Origin: an uncultured Bacilli bacterium
Lineage (GTDB): Bacteria > Bacillota_I > Bacilli_A > RF39 > UBA660
Direction of reading: 5' to 3'
NCBI GenBank assembly: GCA_934148535.1
Contig: CAKPDF010000002.1
Coordinates: 72,520 to 136,519 of the forward strand
Length of the DNA stretch: 64,000 nucleotides
Of this stretch, positions 35,121 to 44,185 are shown in pieces. How positions within the stretch are numbered: the stretch's first letter is position 1; each line of letters begins with the position of its first letter. A program made the position numbers and the translations under genes. Under the pieces are notes generated by a model. That model worked only from the letters and a program-made list of their open reading frames with translations. It did no database searches and was not told the origin of the DNA.

Positions 35121-36341
35121 TTAATCATTCCTCTCATCATACATTGAATCAATTAAATTAAATAAATCATCTGTAAGTTCTAAATCTTTTTTAGAAGATT
35201 TATTAGTTTTTGTTTCCTGCTTTGGTTGTTCTTGATGTACTTCTTCACCCATACTCTTTTTCAAAGTAGATAAAAGATTAATACTACTTTTTACTGGTGG
35301 AACTTCTTTCTTATGAGGCTTGTCCATAATTTCTTCTCCACTAGAAACAATCTTTACTTCAGGCTTTTCTACTTTTTCTTCTTTTTCATCAAGATAATCA
35401 TATTTCTTGTTTACTTTTGGTGCTTCATATGGAACACCATAATCATAATAATTCTCAGTAGCATCACCAAAAGTTATATCCTTCTTTTCTTCTTCTACTT
35501 CTTTTACTTCATCTTCCTTTAGCATATCATATACTAAATTATCTTCTGTCTTTTTCTTCCTTTGTTCTTCTTTAGCCTCTTTTAAAAGTTCACAATTTTC
35601 ACACATTAAATTCTCTTTTATATCATCAACTAAACTACCATATGCTTTTTTTCTAACTGTTTCAAAATCAACATTTTTAGTAGTAGAACTTCTCTTTATT
35701 TCATAACTAGCTTCATCTACTTCTTTTATTTGATCCTTAGAATAATTTTTATCTAATACTCCATATATAGGTGAAATTATAGGCGTAGCCTTAAATTTAT
35801 GTTCTTCTTCTTTAGGCTTCTTATCTTTATAAATATCTGCTACCTTCTTGTCTTTCTTCACAGGTTCTGTTCTTCTAACAGGAGGCTTTTCTAAAACTGT
35901 ATTTGTCATCTTTTCATCATTAATAGAAGCAACCTTTTTAGTTCTAGAAGGAACAAAATCACTATCATCAAACTCTACAGGAAACTTAAAAGATTTTTCG
36001 TTAGTTCTTGGAATTTCTACAGTATCCTCAGTATAAAGATTATGACTGCTTCTTGAACTTACCCTAGAAGAAACATTAAAATCAGGTTTAACATCTGTAT
36101 CATTTTCTAAGTTAAACTTTTCTTTTTCCTTTTCTTCCTCTTCAATTTTTTCCCTCATAAATGTAGGTAATTTTGATTCTTCTGGTTCTTTAGCTTCAAC
36201 TTTAGTTGTCTCTTTAACCAAATTTTTATTAGGAGTCTCTTCCTTTTTAATCTCTTTTATTTTTACAGCTTCTTCTTTTTTATCCTCATATACTTCTTCT
36301 TCATCAGTGAACAAATCTTTTATCTTATCAAATAGTCCCAC
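35121..36341 (-). CDS. Charged, low-complexity cytoplasmic protein with amphipathic N-terminus
   Basis: The 406-residue protein begins MGLFDKIKDLFTDEEE, which resembles the membrane-binding amphipathic start of the division protein SepF. A long Lys/Glu-rich disordered region follows. It contains ATPIISPIYGVLDKNY (about 195), a CENCELLKEA Cys pair (about 250) and an ordered-looking end, LELTDDLFNLIDSMYDE. There is no SepF beta domain, so it is not SepF. It lies 2 bp upstream of the DUF948 gene, a few kb from ftsZ. Function is unknown; a membrane-associated scaffold is a guess. Confidence 0.5.
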   Translation of the reverse strand: MGLFDKIKDLFTDEEEVYEDKKEEAVKIKEIKKEETPNKNLVKETTKVEAKEPEESKLPTFMREKIEEEEKEKEKFNLENDTDVKPDFNVSSRVSSRSSHNLYTEDTVEIPRTNEKSFKFPVEFDDSDFVPSRTKKVASINDEKMTNTVLEKPPVRRTEPVKKDKKVADIYKDKKPKEEEHKFKATPIISPIYGVLDKNYSKDQIKEVDEASYEIKRSSTTKNVDFETVRKKAYGSLVDDIKENLMCENCELLKEAKEEQRKKKTEDNLVYDMLKEDEVKEVEEEKKDITFGDATENYYDYGVPYEAPKVNKKYDYLDEKEEKVEKPEVKIVSSGEEIMDKPHKKEVPPVKSSINLLSTLKKSMGEEVHQEQPKQETKTNKSSKKDLELTDDLFNLIDSMYDERND

Positions 36342-36366
36342 TATTTAGCACCTCTTTCTCATATTT

Positions 36367-37017
36367 TTATTCATCAGGTAACTTTTCACTGCCAGTATCT
36401 GCTTCTTCTTCAGTAATATACTCATTCAAATATTGAGTAAAATCGCTACTAGCATCTTCTGGTTTATCAATATTGTAAGTTATATCAGAACCAGAATTAT
36501 GATTATCATCTAATAAATTCTCTATAATATTATCATTATATGAAATATTATTCAAAAGAATAGATGACAAAGTAATAATATCATTTAAATTATATTGATC
36601 AGTATATACTTCCACCTTAGCATAATTATATACAATTTCAACATAAAATTTATCATCATCAGTTTTAGTGATTTTTATAAAACCAGTTTTATCACCTGAA
36701 CTAACTTTAGAAGAATAATAACTATCTTCAATTTCTTTATAATTAAGTGAGTTCTTATAATAATAACTAGTAATATCAACATACATATATATCTTTGTTC
36801 CCATACCCATAAATATTTGATTATTAGAATCATTTTCTATAAGTCTTACACCTTTAGGAACATAAAATCTATATCCATTAGCAACTTCATTAGTACCATT
36901 TGTTTTATTATTAATTACTTGAGAGACCAACTCTTTATAGTCTCCATTATTTATATCCGTCCTAACACACCCTGTTAACAACATTAAAAATAAGACAAGT
37001 AATATTTTCTTTTTCAT
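36367..37017 (-). CDS. Lipoprotein of unknown function
   Basis: The 216-residue protein has a lipoprotein signal peptide, LLVLFLMLLTGC, with Cys17 as the likely lipidated residue. The exported part has strands around YRFYVPKGVRLIE, KIYMYVDITSYYYK and FIKITKTDDDKFYVEIVYN, and an acidic tail. No family is recognised. It is the first gene of the operon through the charged protein, DUF948 and YtxH genes (25-bp gap). Confidence 0.7.
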   Translation of the reverse strand: MKKKILLVLFLMLLTGCVRTDINNGDYKELVSQVINNKTNGTNEVANGYRFYVPKGVRLIENDSNNQIFMGMGTKIYMYVDITSYYYKNSLNYKEIEDSYYSSKVSSGDKTGFIKITKTDDDKFYVEIVYNYAKVEVYTDQYNLNDIITLSSILLNNISYNDNIIENLLDDNHNSGSDITYNIDKPEDASSDFTQYLNEYITEEEADTGSEKLPDE

Positions 37018-37076
37018 ATATTACCACCTACTCTTAAAATATTATATCAAAAAAGCCAAAAAATTAAAATACTTTA

Positions 37077-37105
37077 TTAAACTTTTTTCATTTTTTTTAT
37101 ATAAT
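37077..37105 (+). promoter_or_regulatory. Promoter of the small Gly/Tyr/Pro-rich protein
   Basis: TTAAAC (37077-37082) and TATAAT (37100-37105) are 17 nt apart and precede a GAAAGGAG ribosome site. Confidence 0.65.
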
Positions 37106-37126
37106 ACTTTGAAAGGAGAAAGAAAA

Positions 37127-37318
37127 ATGTACAATAATCCTAACTATAATTTTTATAGAAGACAAATGATGCCAGGAAATAGATTCGTTGGTGGAGGATT
37201 TTTAGCACCATTCGTTCTTGGTGGAATAACCGGTGGACTCTTAGCGCCAGCATTCTATAATAACCCAAGACCAATTTATTATCCATATCCTCCAACTCCG
37301 CCAATATATTACTACTAA
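37127..37318 (+). CDS. Small Gly/Pro/Tyr-rich protein
   Basis: The 63-residue protein is taken from the ATG at 37127, with GAAAGGAG 9 nt upstream. It has a polar start (MYNNPNYNFYRRQMM), a central glycine-rich hydrophobic stretch (GGFLAPFVLGGITGGLLAP) and a Pro/Tyr tail (PIYYPYPPTPPIYYY). Such proteins occur as coat- or envelope-associated proteins, but no function is established here. It is one of the few plus-strand genes and converges on rpoZ with a 4-bp overlap. Confidence 0.65.
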   Translation: MYNNPNYNFYRRQMMPGNRFVGGGFLAPFVLGGITGGLLAPAFYNNPRPIYYPYPPTPPIYYY

Positions 37319-37515
37319 ATCTTATGAACATGAATTAGTCCAGCATAAACTTCTTCTAATGCTCTTCCTATATTTTTAGAAGATTTATATTCATTTTCAT
37401 TCATCTGATAAAATTTAGTTTTTGTCATTTGTTTACTTCTAGTAGAAACTATATATACTAATGCATACTTAGAGTCAACAATATTTAATATTTTATCAAT
37501 TGATGGATAAATCAT
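37315..37515 (-). CDS. rpoZ: RNA polymerase omega subunit
   Basis: Omega helps assemble RNA polymerase around the beta-prime subunit. The 66-residue protein has the family pattern YPSIDKILNIVDSKYALVYI, then STRSKQM, and the end EYKSSKNIGRALEEVYAGLI. The Ser-Lys-Tyr and Arg-Ala-Leu-Glu-Glu blocks are diagnostic. It is monocistronic here, away from the usual gmk neighbour. Confidence 0.9.
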   Translation of the reverse strand: MIYPSIDKILNIVDSKYALVYIVSTRSKQMTKTKFYQMNENEYKSSKNIGRALEEVYAGLIHVHKI

Positions 37516-37616
37516 AATCTCACACTCCCTCTTACTATATAAATACTATATTACATATTTTTCTAAATTTCAAGCAAGTTGACACATTATATACATAATT
37601 TTTTTTGACAAAAATT

Positions 37617-37647
37617 TTAAAAAGAGTAGACTTAATGTCTACTCTTT
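37617..37647 (-). terminator. Terminator after ftsZ
   Basis: On the minus strand AGAGTAGAC pairs perfectly with GTCTACTCT across a 5-nt loop, then TTTTT. It begins at the ftsZ stop. Confidence 0.92.
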
Positions 37648-37648
37648 G

Positions 37649-38731
37649 TTAATATTCATCTCTATCCCTTAAAAATGGAGGAACATCAAAATCACTCATA
37701 TCATCTTCATCCATATTGTTTTTATATAGTTCTTCTCTCTTAGTAGAACTAAAACTATGGTATAAAGGTTCACTAGGTTTTTCAAAACCAGTAGCAATAA
37801 CAGTTACAATAACTTCATCATTTAAATTTTCATTAATAACTGCACCAAAAATAGTATTAATATCAGTATTAGCAGCACTACGAATAACTTCAGCAGCTTC
37901 CTCTACTTCAAATAAAGTAAGTGAAGAACCACCAGTTACATTAATAATAGCATCTGTAGCACCATCAATAGAAGTCTCAAGTAATGGACTAGATACCGCT
38001 TGTTTAGCAGCCTCAACTGCTCTATCCTCTCCAGAACCAACACCAATACCAATCAAAGCATTACCTCTATCCTTCATAACAGTTTTAACATCAGCAAAAT
38101 CTAGGTTTACAAGACCTGCTACTGCAATCAAATCAGAAATAGATTGGACACCTCTATGTAAAACATTATCAACTTCTCTAAATGCTGCAAGCATTGGAGT
38201 GCTCTTATCAATAAGTTCTCTTAATCTATCATTAGGTATAACAATTAAAGTATCAACATGTTTTTTCAACTCATCAAGTCCATTAACAGCCTGTTCCATT
38301 CTCTTTTTACCTTCAAAACTAAAAGGTTTAGTAACAATACCAACTGTTAAAGCACCTAAATCCTGAGCAATTTCAGCAACTACTGGAGCAGCACCTGTTC
38401 CAGTACCACCACCCATTCCACAAGTAACAAATACCATATCAGCACCTTTTAAAGCATCCTCAATAGCAGCCTTGCTTTCTAGTGCAGCCTCTCTTCCAAC
38501 TTCAGGATTTGCCCCAGCACCTAAACCATCAGTAAGTTCACTACCAATTTGTAATTTAATAGGTGCCAAAGATTTATTTAATGCTTGAACATCAGTATTA
38601 GCAACAATAAAATCCACACCTTTTAAACCAGACTCTACCATTCTATTAACGGCATTACCACCGCCACCACCAATACCTATAACCTTTATTTTAGCTAATT
38701 GATCCATTTCTAATCCTAACATATTATCCAT
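37649..38731 (-). CDS. ftsZ: Cell division protein FtsZ
   Basis: FtsZ is the tubulin-like GTPase that forms the division ring. The 360-residue protein has GIGGGGGNAVNRMVESG, the tubulin signature GGGTGTGAAPVVAE, the T7 loop with NLDFADVKTVM and a very short linker to the C-terminal peptide DVPPFLRDRDEY, which binds FtsA or SepF. It follows ftsA by 4 bp. Confidence 0.97.
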   Translation of the reverse strand: MDNMLGLEMDQLAKIKVIGIGGGGGNAVNRMVESGLKGVDFIVANTDVQALNKSLAPIKLQIGSELTDGLGAGANPEVGREAALESKAAIEDALKGADMVFVTCGMGGGTGTGAAPVVAEIAQDLGALTVGIVTKPFSFEGKKRMEQAVNGLDELKKHVDTLIVIPNDRLRELIDKSTPMLAAFREVDNVLHRGVQSISDLIAVAGLVNLDFADVKTVMKDRGNALIGIGVGSGEDRAVEAAKQAVSSPLLETSIDGATDAIINVTGGSSLTLFEVEEAAEVIRSAANTDINTIFGAVINENLNDEVIVTVIATGFEKPSEPLYHSFSSTKREELYKNNMDEDDMSDFDVPPFLRDRDEY

Positions 38732-38735
38732 AATA

Positions 38736-39989
38736 CTATTTTTCCTCCTTACCTGCTATAAAACCACCAAAAATTTTATTTATAATTGCATTATCTTTCT
38801 TTAATTTATTATTAGGAGTTACCAATGAAGTCTCATCTTCAACGCTAACCATAGAATATTCTCTTCCCCTGCTTTCCATTTTATCAATAAAGTACTTGAT
38901 CATTCCTAAAGCAGTACAATATTTATTATCACGAACTCCTAAAGTAGTAACATTATATATTATAACATCTTTTCCAAATATTTCATAGGCCAAATTTTTA
39001 AAAGATTTAAATTCTGTTACTCCTCCAGTCAAAACTATATAACTAATATCTTGATTAGTTAAAGTTCTAATATCTTTTTTTGCCATATTCATAATCTCTA
39101 CAAGTCTACTCATAGCAACCTCAGAAACTTCTAATTGATTAAGTTTGACCTTTTCACCAATTGTATTTTTAACTTCATAAATTTCATTTAATTGACAAAA
39201 TCTTTTATGACTACTAGCAAATTTTTCTTTTAATATTCTACCATCAAAAATACTAACGCCAAATACATAGGCCAAATCTTTTTCTACATTTATACCACCA
39301 ACTTGTAAAACATCATTAGCAATAAGTTTACCTCTATTAAATACACTAACATCAGTAGTTTCATGACCTATATTAATCACAACTCCAATTTTTTTATCCA
39401 AATTAGAATTTCTAACCTCATAATAATCTCCAATACCCGAAAAAGTAATATCGACTACTTCTAATCCTGCTCCTTCAATAACTGATAGGACAGAATAAAT
39501 ATTCTTCTTAGGCGTTGATACCATTATACCCTTTATTTCTAATTTTTGTCCACTTTTACCTACCGGTTTACTAATTCCTTCACTATCGTCTATAGAATAC
39601 TCAATTGGTAACACTGTAACAAGTTCATAATCAGGCTCTAATTTATTATATACGGAAGTTTTTATAACACGATTGACATCATCACTAGTAACAAATCCAT
39701 GTTCATTTTTTATATCTACCTCGCCATCTACTAGCAAGAATTTTGAATTATAACTAGGAACATTAACAATAACTTTTTTTATTTCAATACCAAGCATATC
39801 ATTAATTTCTTTCATACCATCACGAATTGCATCCACTAGAATATTAGGTTCTACAATCAAACCTTTCTTCAGTCCTTTTGAAGGAACAGTATGTGCCGCT
39901 AAAATATTGATTTTATCATTAAAATATTCCCCAACAACAAATTTAATGGAGTAAGTTCCAATATCAATACTAGTATATATCTTCCTCAC
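38736..39989 (-). CDS. ftsA: Cell division protein FtsA
   Basis: FtsA is the actin-like protein that tethers FtsZ to the membrane. It has IYTSIDIGTYSIKFVVGEY, the phosphate-2 motif VVINIGHETTDVSVF, the adenosine motif YIVLTGGVTEFKSF and a C-terminal amphipathic helix (NKIFGGFIAG). I prefer the GTG at 39989: AGGAG lies 11 nt upstream, whereas the TTG at 39998 is only 2 nt from it. ftsZ follows at once. Confidence 0.93.
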   Translation of the reverse strand: MRKIYTSIDIGTYSIKFVVGEYFNDKINILAAHTVPSKGLKKGLIVEPNILVDAIRDGMKEINDMLGIEIKKVIVNVPSYNSKFLLVDGEVDIKNEHGFVTSDDVNRVIKTSVYNKLEPDYELVTVLPIEYSIDDSEGISKPVGKSGQKLEIKGIMVSTPKKNIYSVLSVIEGAGLEVVDITFSGIGDYYEVRNSNLDKKIGVVINIGHETTDVSVFNRGKLIANDVLQVGGINVEKDLAYVFGVSIFDGRILKEKFASSHKRFCQLNEIYEVKNTIGEKVKLNQLEVSEVAMSRLVEIMNMAKKDIRTLTNQDISYIVLTGGVTEFKSFKNLAYEIFGKDVIIYNVTTLGVRDNKYCTALGMIKYFIDKMESRGREYSMVSVEDETSLVTPNNKLKKDNAIINKIFGGFIAGKEEK

Positions 39990-40057
39990 GCATATCAACT
40001 CTCCTAAAATAATACAAATTAATTATACACTAAAAAAAAGAAAAAGAAAAGATTTTA

Positions 40058-41356
40058 TTATATATTTACTTTATTTTTTCTCCTCTTTTTCTTATTAGAT
40101 ACAATTAATACTACAATTAAAACTAAACTCAAAGCAATTAAACCACTAACTGCTATATATAAATACTTTTGTTCACTTTTATATTTACTAGTTAAATCTT
40201 TTAGCATATCTTCATCATATCTTTGAAGTGTACCTTCTTTTTCATCATATATATATAATGACTTTTCTCCATTTTCAACATTCATACCATATATTAAATC
40301 AAACTTACTACTTTGTGATAATCTATAACTTGTATAACTAACATCATTTACCTTAAATGAATACTTAGAATATCCTTTTGGTATATCATTTTTATCCATA
40401 TTTTGAATATATAAAGTAAGATTTCCTACTTTTAACACCTTATATGGAGTATAACTTTTCTTTTTAGCATCATAAACATATAAACCTGTTTTACCTTGAT
40501 TATTTTTTAGTACTACCAATGTAAGATTACTCTTCTTATTAACATAAGCAATAACATCTTGATCATCTATTTTAATAGTAGTTTCTTCAAAATTTTCTGG
40601 TTTAATAGTTTCATCGTGATTTTTCTTAACGATAGTATAATTAGCTTTATCAATAGTAACTTTGATAGGCTTTTGATCTTCTACTGTAATATTTAATTTA
40701 TATACTTTCTCATTACCATTTTCTGCAGTTACTTTAATTTCTATTTTATTCTCACCAGGCGTCAAAGTAATTTCTCCAGCACCTGATACAGAAGCTTTAC
40801 TATCATTAGCAGTTGCATTTATTTTGATTTTTTCAACACTTTCATCAACTTTTAATGAATATTCTAAAGTATCTTTATCAAATTTAGGACTTAATTCATA
40901 TCCCTCTACTCCTAGTTCTTTCAAGTAATTATCGGATGAATATTCTTTTGGAGTAACCTTTGCAGGCTCTACTACTTTTATTGTTGCTGATGCATTATTA
41001 AGAGCATATTCAGATTCTTTAGCAAGTTCCCTAATTCTAACACCAGATGAAGAACAAGTAACTGTACCACTAGATGTAGGCTTTACATTGAAAGAATATG
41101 ACTTAGAACTAGAAGATGTATTCATATCATCAAAACTCAAATCAATTCCTCCACTAGCACCAGCGCCACTACAAGAAACACTACCTATTATAGTATATAT
41201 TCCACTATCAGCATTTACTGTAACTGTAACCTTAGCAGTATTGCCTTTCGTTACAGAAGAAGGAGTACTAATACTTACACTAGATGCAGATACACTCCCA
41301 ACTCCTATAACAAAACTTAAAAATATCATTAAAATTTTATTTATTCTTTTTTTCAT
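40058..41356 (-). CDS. Membrane-anchored protein with cohesin-like and cadherin-like domains
   Basis: The 432-residue protein has a signal peptide (1-24). A beta domain (about 25-130) follows, with ISTPSSVTKGNTAKVTVTVN, then SGIYTIIGSVSCSG and SGTVTCSSSGVRI, the layout of cohesin domains. Next is a cadherin-like beta-sandwich (about 143-228, YLKELGVEGYELSPKFDKDT, then LEYSLKV). A third beta region (about 230-385) and one C-terminal membrane helix (about 397-420) with a basic tail complete it. The gene directly upstream encodes a dockerin-bearing hydrolase with the same cadherin-like domain type, so a cohesin-dockerin partnership is plausible. The cohesin call is inference from pattern; membrane anchoring is clear. 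GGAGG precedes the ATG. Confidence 0.65.
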   Translation of the reverse strand: MKKRINKILMIFLSFVIGVGSVSASSVSISTPSSVTKGNTAKVTVTVNADSGIYTIIGSVSCSGAGASGGIDLSFDDMNTSSSSKSYSFNVKPTSSGTVTCSSSGVRIRELAKESEYALNNASATIKVVEPAKVTPKEYSSDNYLKELGVEGYELSPKFDKDTLEYSLKVDESVEKIKINATANDSKASVSGAGEITLTPGENKIEIKVTAENGNEKVYKLNITVEDQKPIKVTIDKANYTIVKKNHDETIKPENFEETTIKIDDQDVIAYVNKKSNLTLVVLKNNQGKTGLYVYDAKKKSYTPYKVLKVGNLTLYIQNMDKNDIPKGYSKYSFKVNDVSYTSYRLSQSSKFDLIYGMNVENGEKSLYIYDEKEGTLQRYDEDMLKDLTSKYKSEQKYLYIAVSGLIALSLVLIVVLIVSNKKKRRKNKVNI

Positions 41357-41367
41357 AATACCTCCAA

Positions 41368-43920
41368 CTATCCGTTAAGATTTGTATAGCCGTTTAATTG
41401 TCTTAATATTGCTAAACAATCATCTTTATTTATCTTTCCATCTTTATTAGCATCAGCAGCCGTTTTATATGCTCCACTATAATTAGCATAACCATTAATT
41501 TGTCTTAATATTGCTAAGCAATCATCTTTATCTATCTTACCATCACCATTTATATCACCATAAATAACAACAGAATATTTCTTTGTCTCTTTAGAATTGC
41601 TTACAGTTACAACATCACCAGTTTTAAAGATATCATTTTTAATATTACCGTTTTTATCTCTTATAGTAGCACTTGCAAACATATTGGATTTTGTAACATT
41701 ATTAATAAATCCACTAACACCAGTATTAGCACCTATTCCAAATATATAATCATTATTATATTTTACACCACTATTATTCATAATAGTAACAATATCTATT
41801 ATATCTTCATCATTAGCAGATATTCTCTTAACATTTATTTTATAAGTTCTAGTCCTAGTATTTTGACCTGTTACAACAACATCAATTACTTGATTATCAG
41901 ATGTTATTTCAATAGTACCAGTACCACTCACACTAGCACCACTATAGATTTTAGTAACATCTACACTAATTGTTTGGGTACCAGCAGGAACATTTATATC
42001 ATATTCATATTTATCATAATTAAAATCGCTTAAAGTATTACCATTTACCTTCAAATCACTTAAATAATTATTAGGATTTCCCAATCTAGGTGAATCTACC
42101 GCATTAGCAGGCATATTGTTATATATTGGTATTACAAAAGTAAAATCATGAGATAAATAATCACCCATAGTAGCGTACGAAACAAATGCTGAACCGCCTT
42201 CACTAACAACTGCAGATAAATTTTGTTGATATTGATGAGTATAATTACCATCAGTAGTAGATACATCAAACTTTTGATAATAAACATTATCTTGATTTAT
42301 ATCAATATATTGACTTTTTACAAACTTACCTCCACCTAATATAGCATTATAAGGTGTATTCCAGCCATTATTTTTAGCATATTCCATACCTCTTACTATT
42401 TTATTTTCACCATATACACTTATATTAAAGAAATTATAATAGGAAGAATATGTATTTCCACCACTAGTCCAACTACCTCCAAGTCTTGGATCAGATGAAC
42501 CAACTCCCTTAATTTCTTGTCTCATTCTAGATGCAATATATGTAGCAGAAACATCATTCTCTCTACAAGAATTAATTATATCATTAGCAACATTAGAAGA
42601 CCCATTATAAACCTTATTCCAATCAACTATCGAACCTACTATATTATTAACAAGTTTCTGATCATATACCGAATTATAATTTAAAAGAGTAAATCCAAAT
42701 ATATACTTTTCATTTAAATAATTTCTAGGATCTAAATAAAATGCTATAGCTTCTTTTGAAGCATTATACCAACCTGTTTCTGTAGAATAATCATAAAAAG
42801 TATTAGTTAATATATTATAAGTATTTAAATCCATAGATATATAATTATCATCAAATCCATATTTTCCTTTTTGTAATAAACTTCTGCCATTATACGCTTG
42901 ATTTTCAACTACCTCGCTAAAATCTAGATTAATTTTTTCAGGTACAAAACTCCAATTTGGATGTCTTGCATGAATCTCTGCTAAATATGGTAAATAACTA
43001 TCAGGAAATCCCATATTTCTTAAAGTAGTATAATAACTCTCAACTCCACCATTACTATTATAATAACTTTGAGCCTTACTAGATAACTTAGTAGTATTTA
43101 CATAGTAAGCACAAGTCCAACCTGTTTCATTGTTTTCAGTAGTAACATTATAATAATAACCGCAAGCTCCAGAACCTTCTTTTGTCTCGTTAATTTTAAC
43201 TTTTTGCCCACAACTAAGAGTTCCAGTTCTAGAACCACTACCAGCAGCAGATTTTAAAGAAACATCACCAGTATTTTCATAACATGTTCCAACACCATCA
43301 CTAGTTCTTGTATCATAATCTTCCTTTCGATAAATATTATCACCAGTAGTAGATTTACCAACATTAACGCCGCTACTTCCACTACCACTACTACTATTAT
43401 TAGAAGTGTCAATATATTTACCGCAAGAATATCCAATAGTACCATTAAATTCTACCTTATACCAAGTACAGCCACCACTAGTACCAGCATTTTTATCTAT
43501 AACATTTATACTATCGCCACAGTTTGCAGATGCAGCTTTACCACCAACTCTACCAGGATTATTCCATATACCTAAAGGATCATTATTTTCAATACAAATT
43601 ACTTTTCCTTTTTCATAAGAACTAGAATCTAAAGTTACATATTTAGCAGCTACATACCCAGTCTTATTATCATATTTTATTTTATGCCATGTCATAGGAC
43701 CACTAGAACTTGCAGAAGTAGCAGCATTTTGTTCTAATATTTCTATTTTAGCGCCACAAGGAGCACTTCCAATTCCTGATGCAGTAGGTGAACCCGCTTC
43801 TCTTATAGTTAAAGGCTCATTATCATCAGGACAGTATACAGTTCCTGTTAAGGCTTGTACTTCTATATTAAACATAAATATAAAAATCATACTTAAGAAA
43901 AAAATTATTTTCTTCTTCAA
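41368..43920 (-). CDS. Dockerin-bearing cell-wall glucosaminidase with SH3 repeats
   Basis: The protein (about 850 residues) has a signal peptide (ending VQA) and three bacterial SH3 domains (about 25-102, 104-172, 214-280). A glucosaminidase domain follows (about 290-620: SYLPYLAEIHARHPNWSF, FFNISVYGENKIVRGMEYAK, GNYTHQYQQNLSAVV), which should cut peptidoglycan glycan strands. Then come a cadherin-like domain (about 635-705), a further beta region, and a C-terminal dockerin-like pair of EF-hand repeats: DINGDGKIDKDDCLAILRQI and DANKDGKINKDDCLAILRQL. I favour the TTG at 43920 because AGGTGG lies 5 nt upstream. It lies 11 bp before the cohesin-like gene. Confidence 0.82.
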   Translation of the reverse strand: MKKKIIFFLSMIFIFMFNIEVQALTGTVYCPDDNEPLTIREAGSPTASGIGSAPCGAKIEILEQNAATSASSSGPMTWHKIKYDNKTGYVAAKYVTLDSSSYEKGKVICIENNDPLGIWNNPGRVGGKAASANCGDSINVIDKNAGTSGGCTWYKVEFNGTIGYSCGKYIDTSNNSSSGSGSSGVNVGKSTTGDNIYRKEDYDTRTSDGVGTCYENTGDVSLKSAAGSGSRTGTLSCGQKVKINETKEGSGACGYYYNVTTENNETGWTCAYYVNTTKLSSKAQSYYNSNGGVESYYTTLRNMGFPDSYLPYLAEIHARHPNWSFVPEKINLDFSEVVENQAYNGRSLLQKGKYGFDDNYISMDLNTYNILTNTFYDYSTETGWYNASKEAIAFYLDPRNYLNEKYIFGFTLLNYNSVYDQKLVNNIVGSIVDWNKVYNGSSNVANDIINSCRENDVSATYIASRMRQEIKGVGSSDPRLGGSWTSGGNTYSSYYNFFNISVYGENKIVRGMEYAKNNGWNTPYNAILGGGKFVKSQYIDINQDNVYYQKFDVSTTDGNYTHQYQQNLSAVVSEGGSAFVSYATMGDYLSHDFTFVIPIYNNMPANAVDSPRLGNPNNYLSDLKVNGNTLSDFNYDKYEYDINVPAGTQTISVDVTKIYSGASVSGTGTIEITSDNQVIDVVVTGQNTRTRTYKINVKRISANDEDIIDIVTIMNNSGVKYNNDYIFGIGANTGVSGFINNVTKSNMFASATIRDKNGNIKNDIFKTGDVVTVSNSKETKKYSVVIYGDINGDGKIDKDDCLAILRQINGYANYSGAYKTAADANKDGKINKDDCLAILRQLNGYTNLNG

Positions 43921-44023
43921 TCTTACCACCTACTTTTTACTACCTACATTATAACAAAATATTTGATAATTTTCTACATTTTTTTAAATATTTACATTTA
44001 TTTACAATACATAACTATTAATT

Positions 44024-44127
44024 ACAATATACTAAAAAAGAAGATACAATAATATATCTCCTTAAATTCTAACTAATCTTTTTAACCTTACTCTTGCCTC
44101 TTAAATCTTTTAATATTTTCTTCATTT
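44024..44127. repeat. Direct repeat, copy A (duplicate of sigma-factor 3' end)
   Basis: This 104-bp stretch repeats 45088-45191 with three substitutions. Read on the minus strand it encodes the last 17 or so codons of the sigma factor (KKILKDLRGKSKVKKIS, stop) and its terminator hairpin, but it is detached from the gene. The two copies bracket the MazF-like gene. Confidence 0.93.
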
Positions 44128-44132
44128 ATTAT

Positions 44133-44160
44133 TTGCTTTTTTTCGAATAAAAGATATAAT
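44133..44160 (+). promoter_or_regulatory. Promoter of the MazF-like gene
   Basis: TTGCTT (44133-44138) and TATAAT (44155-44160) are 16 nt apart, 25 bp before the start codon and just inside the repeat boundary. Confidence 0.65.
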
Positions 44161-44185
44161 AATATATCAAGAAAGTTGGTGTAAA

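Noticed and set aside
35121..36341. SepF identity from the N-terminal helix
   Set aside because: The conserved SepF beta domain is absent; only the amphipathic start is similar.
37716..38366. Long plus-strand open frame opposite ftsZ
   Set aside because: It lies entirely antisense to a clear ftsZ and its composition follows ftsZ codon structure; no ribosome site.
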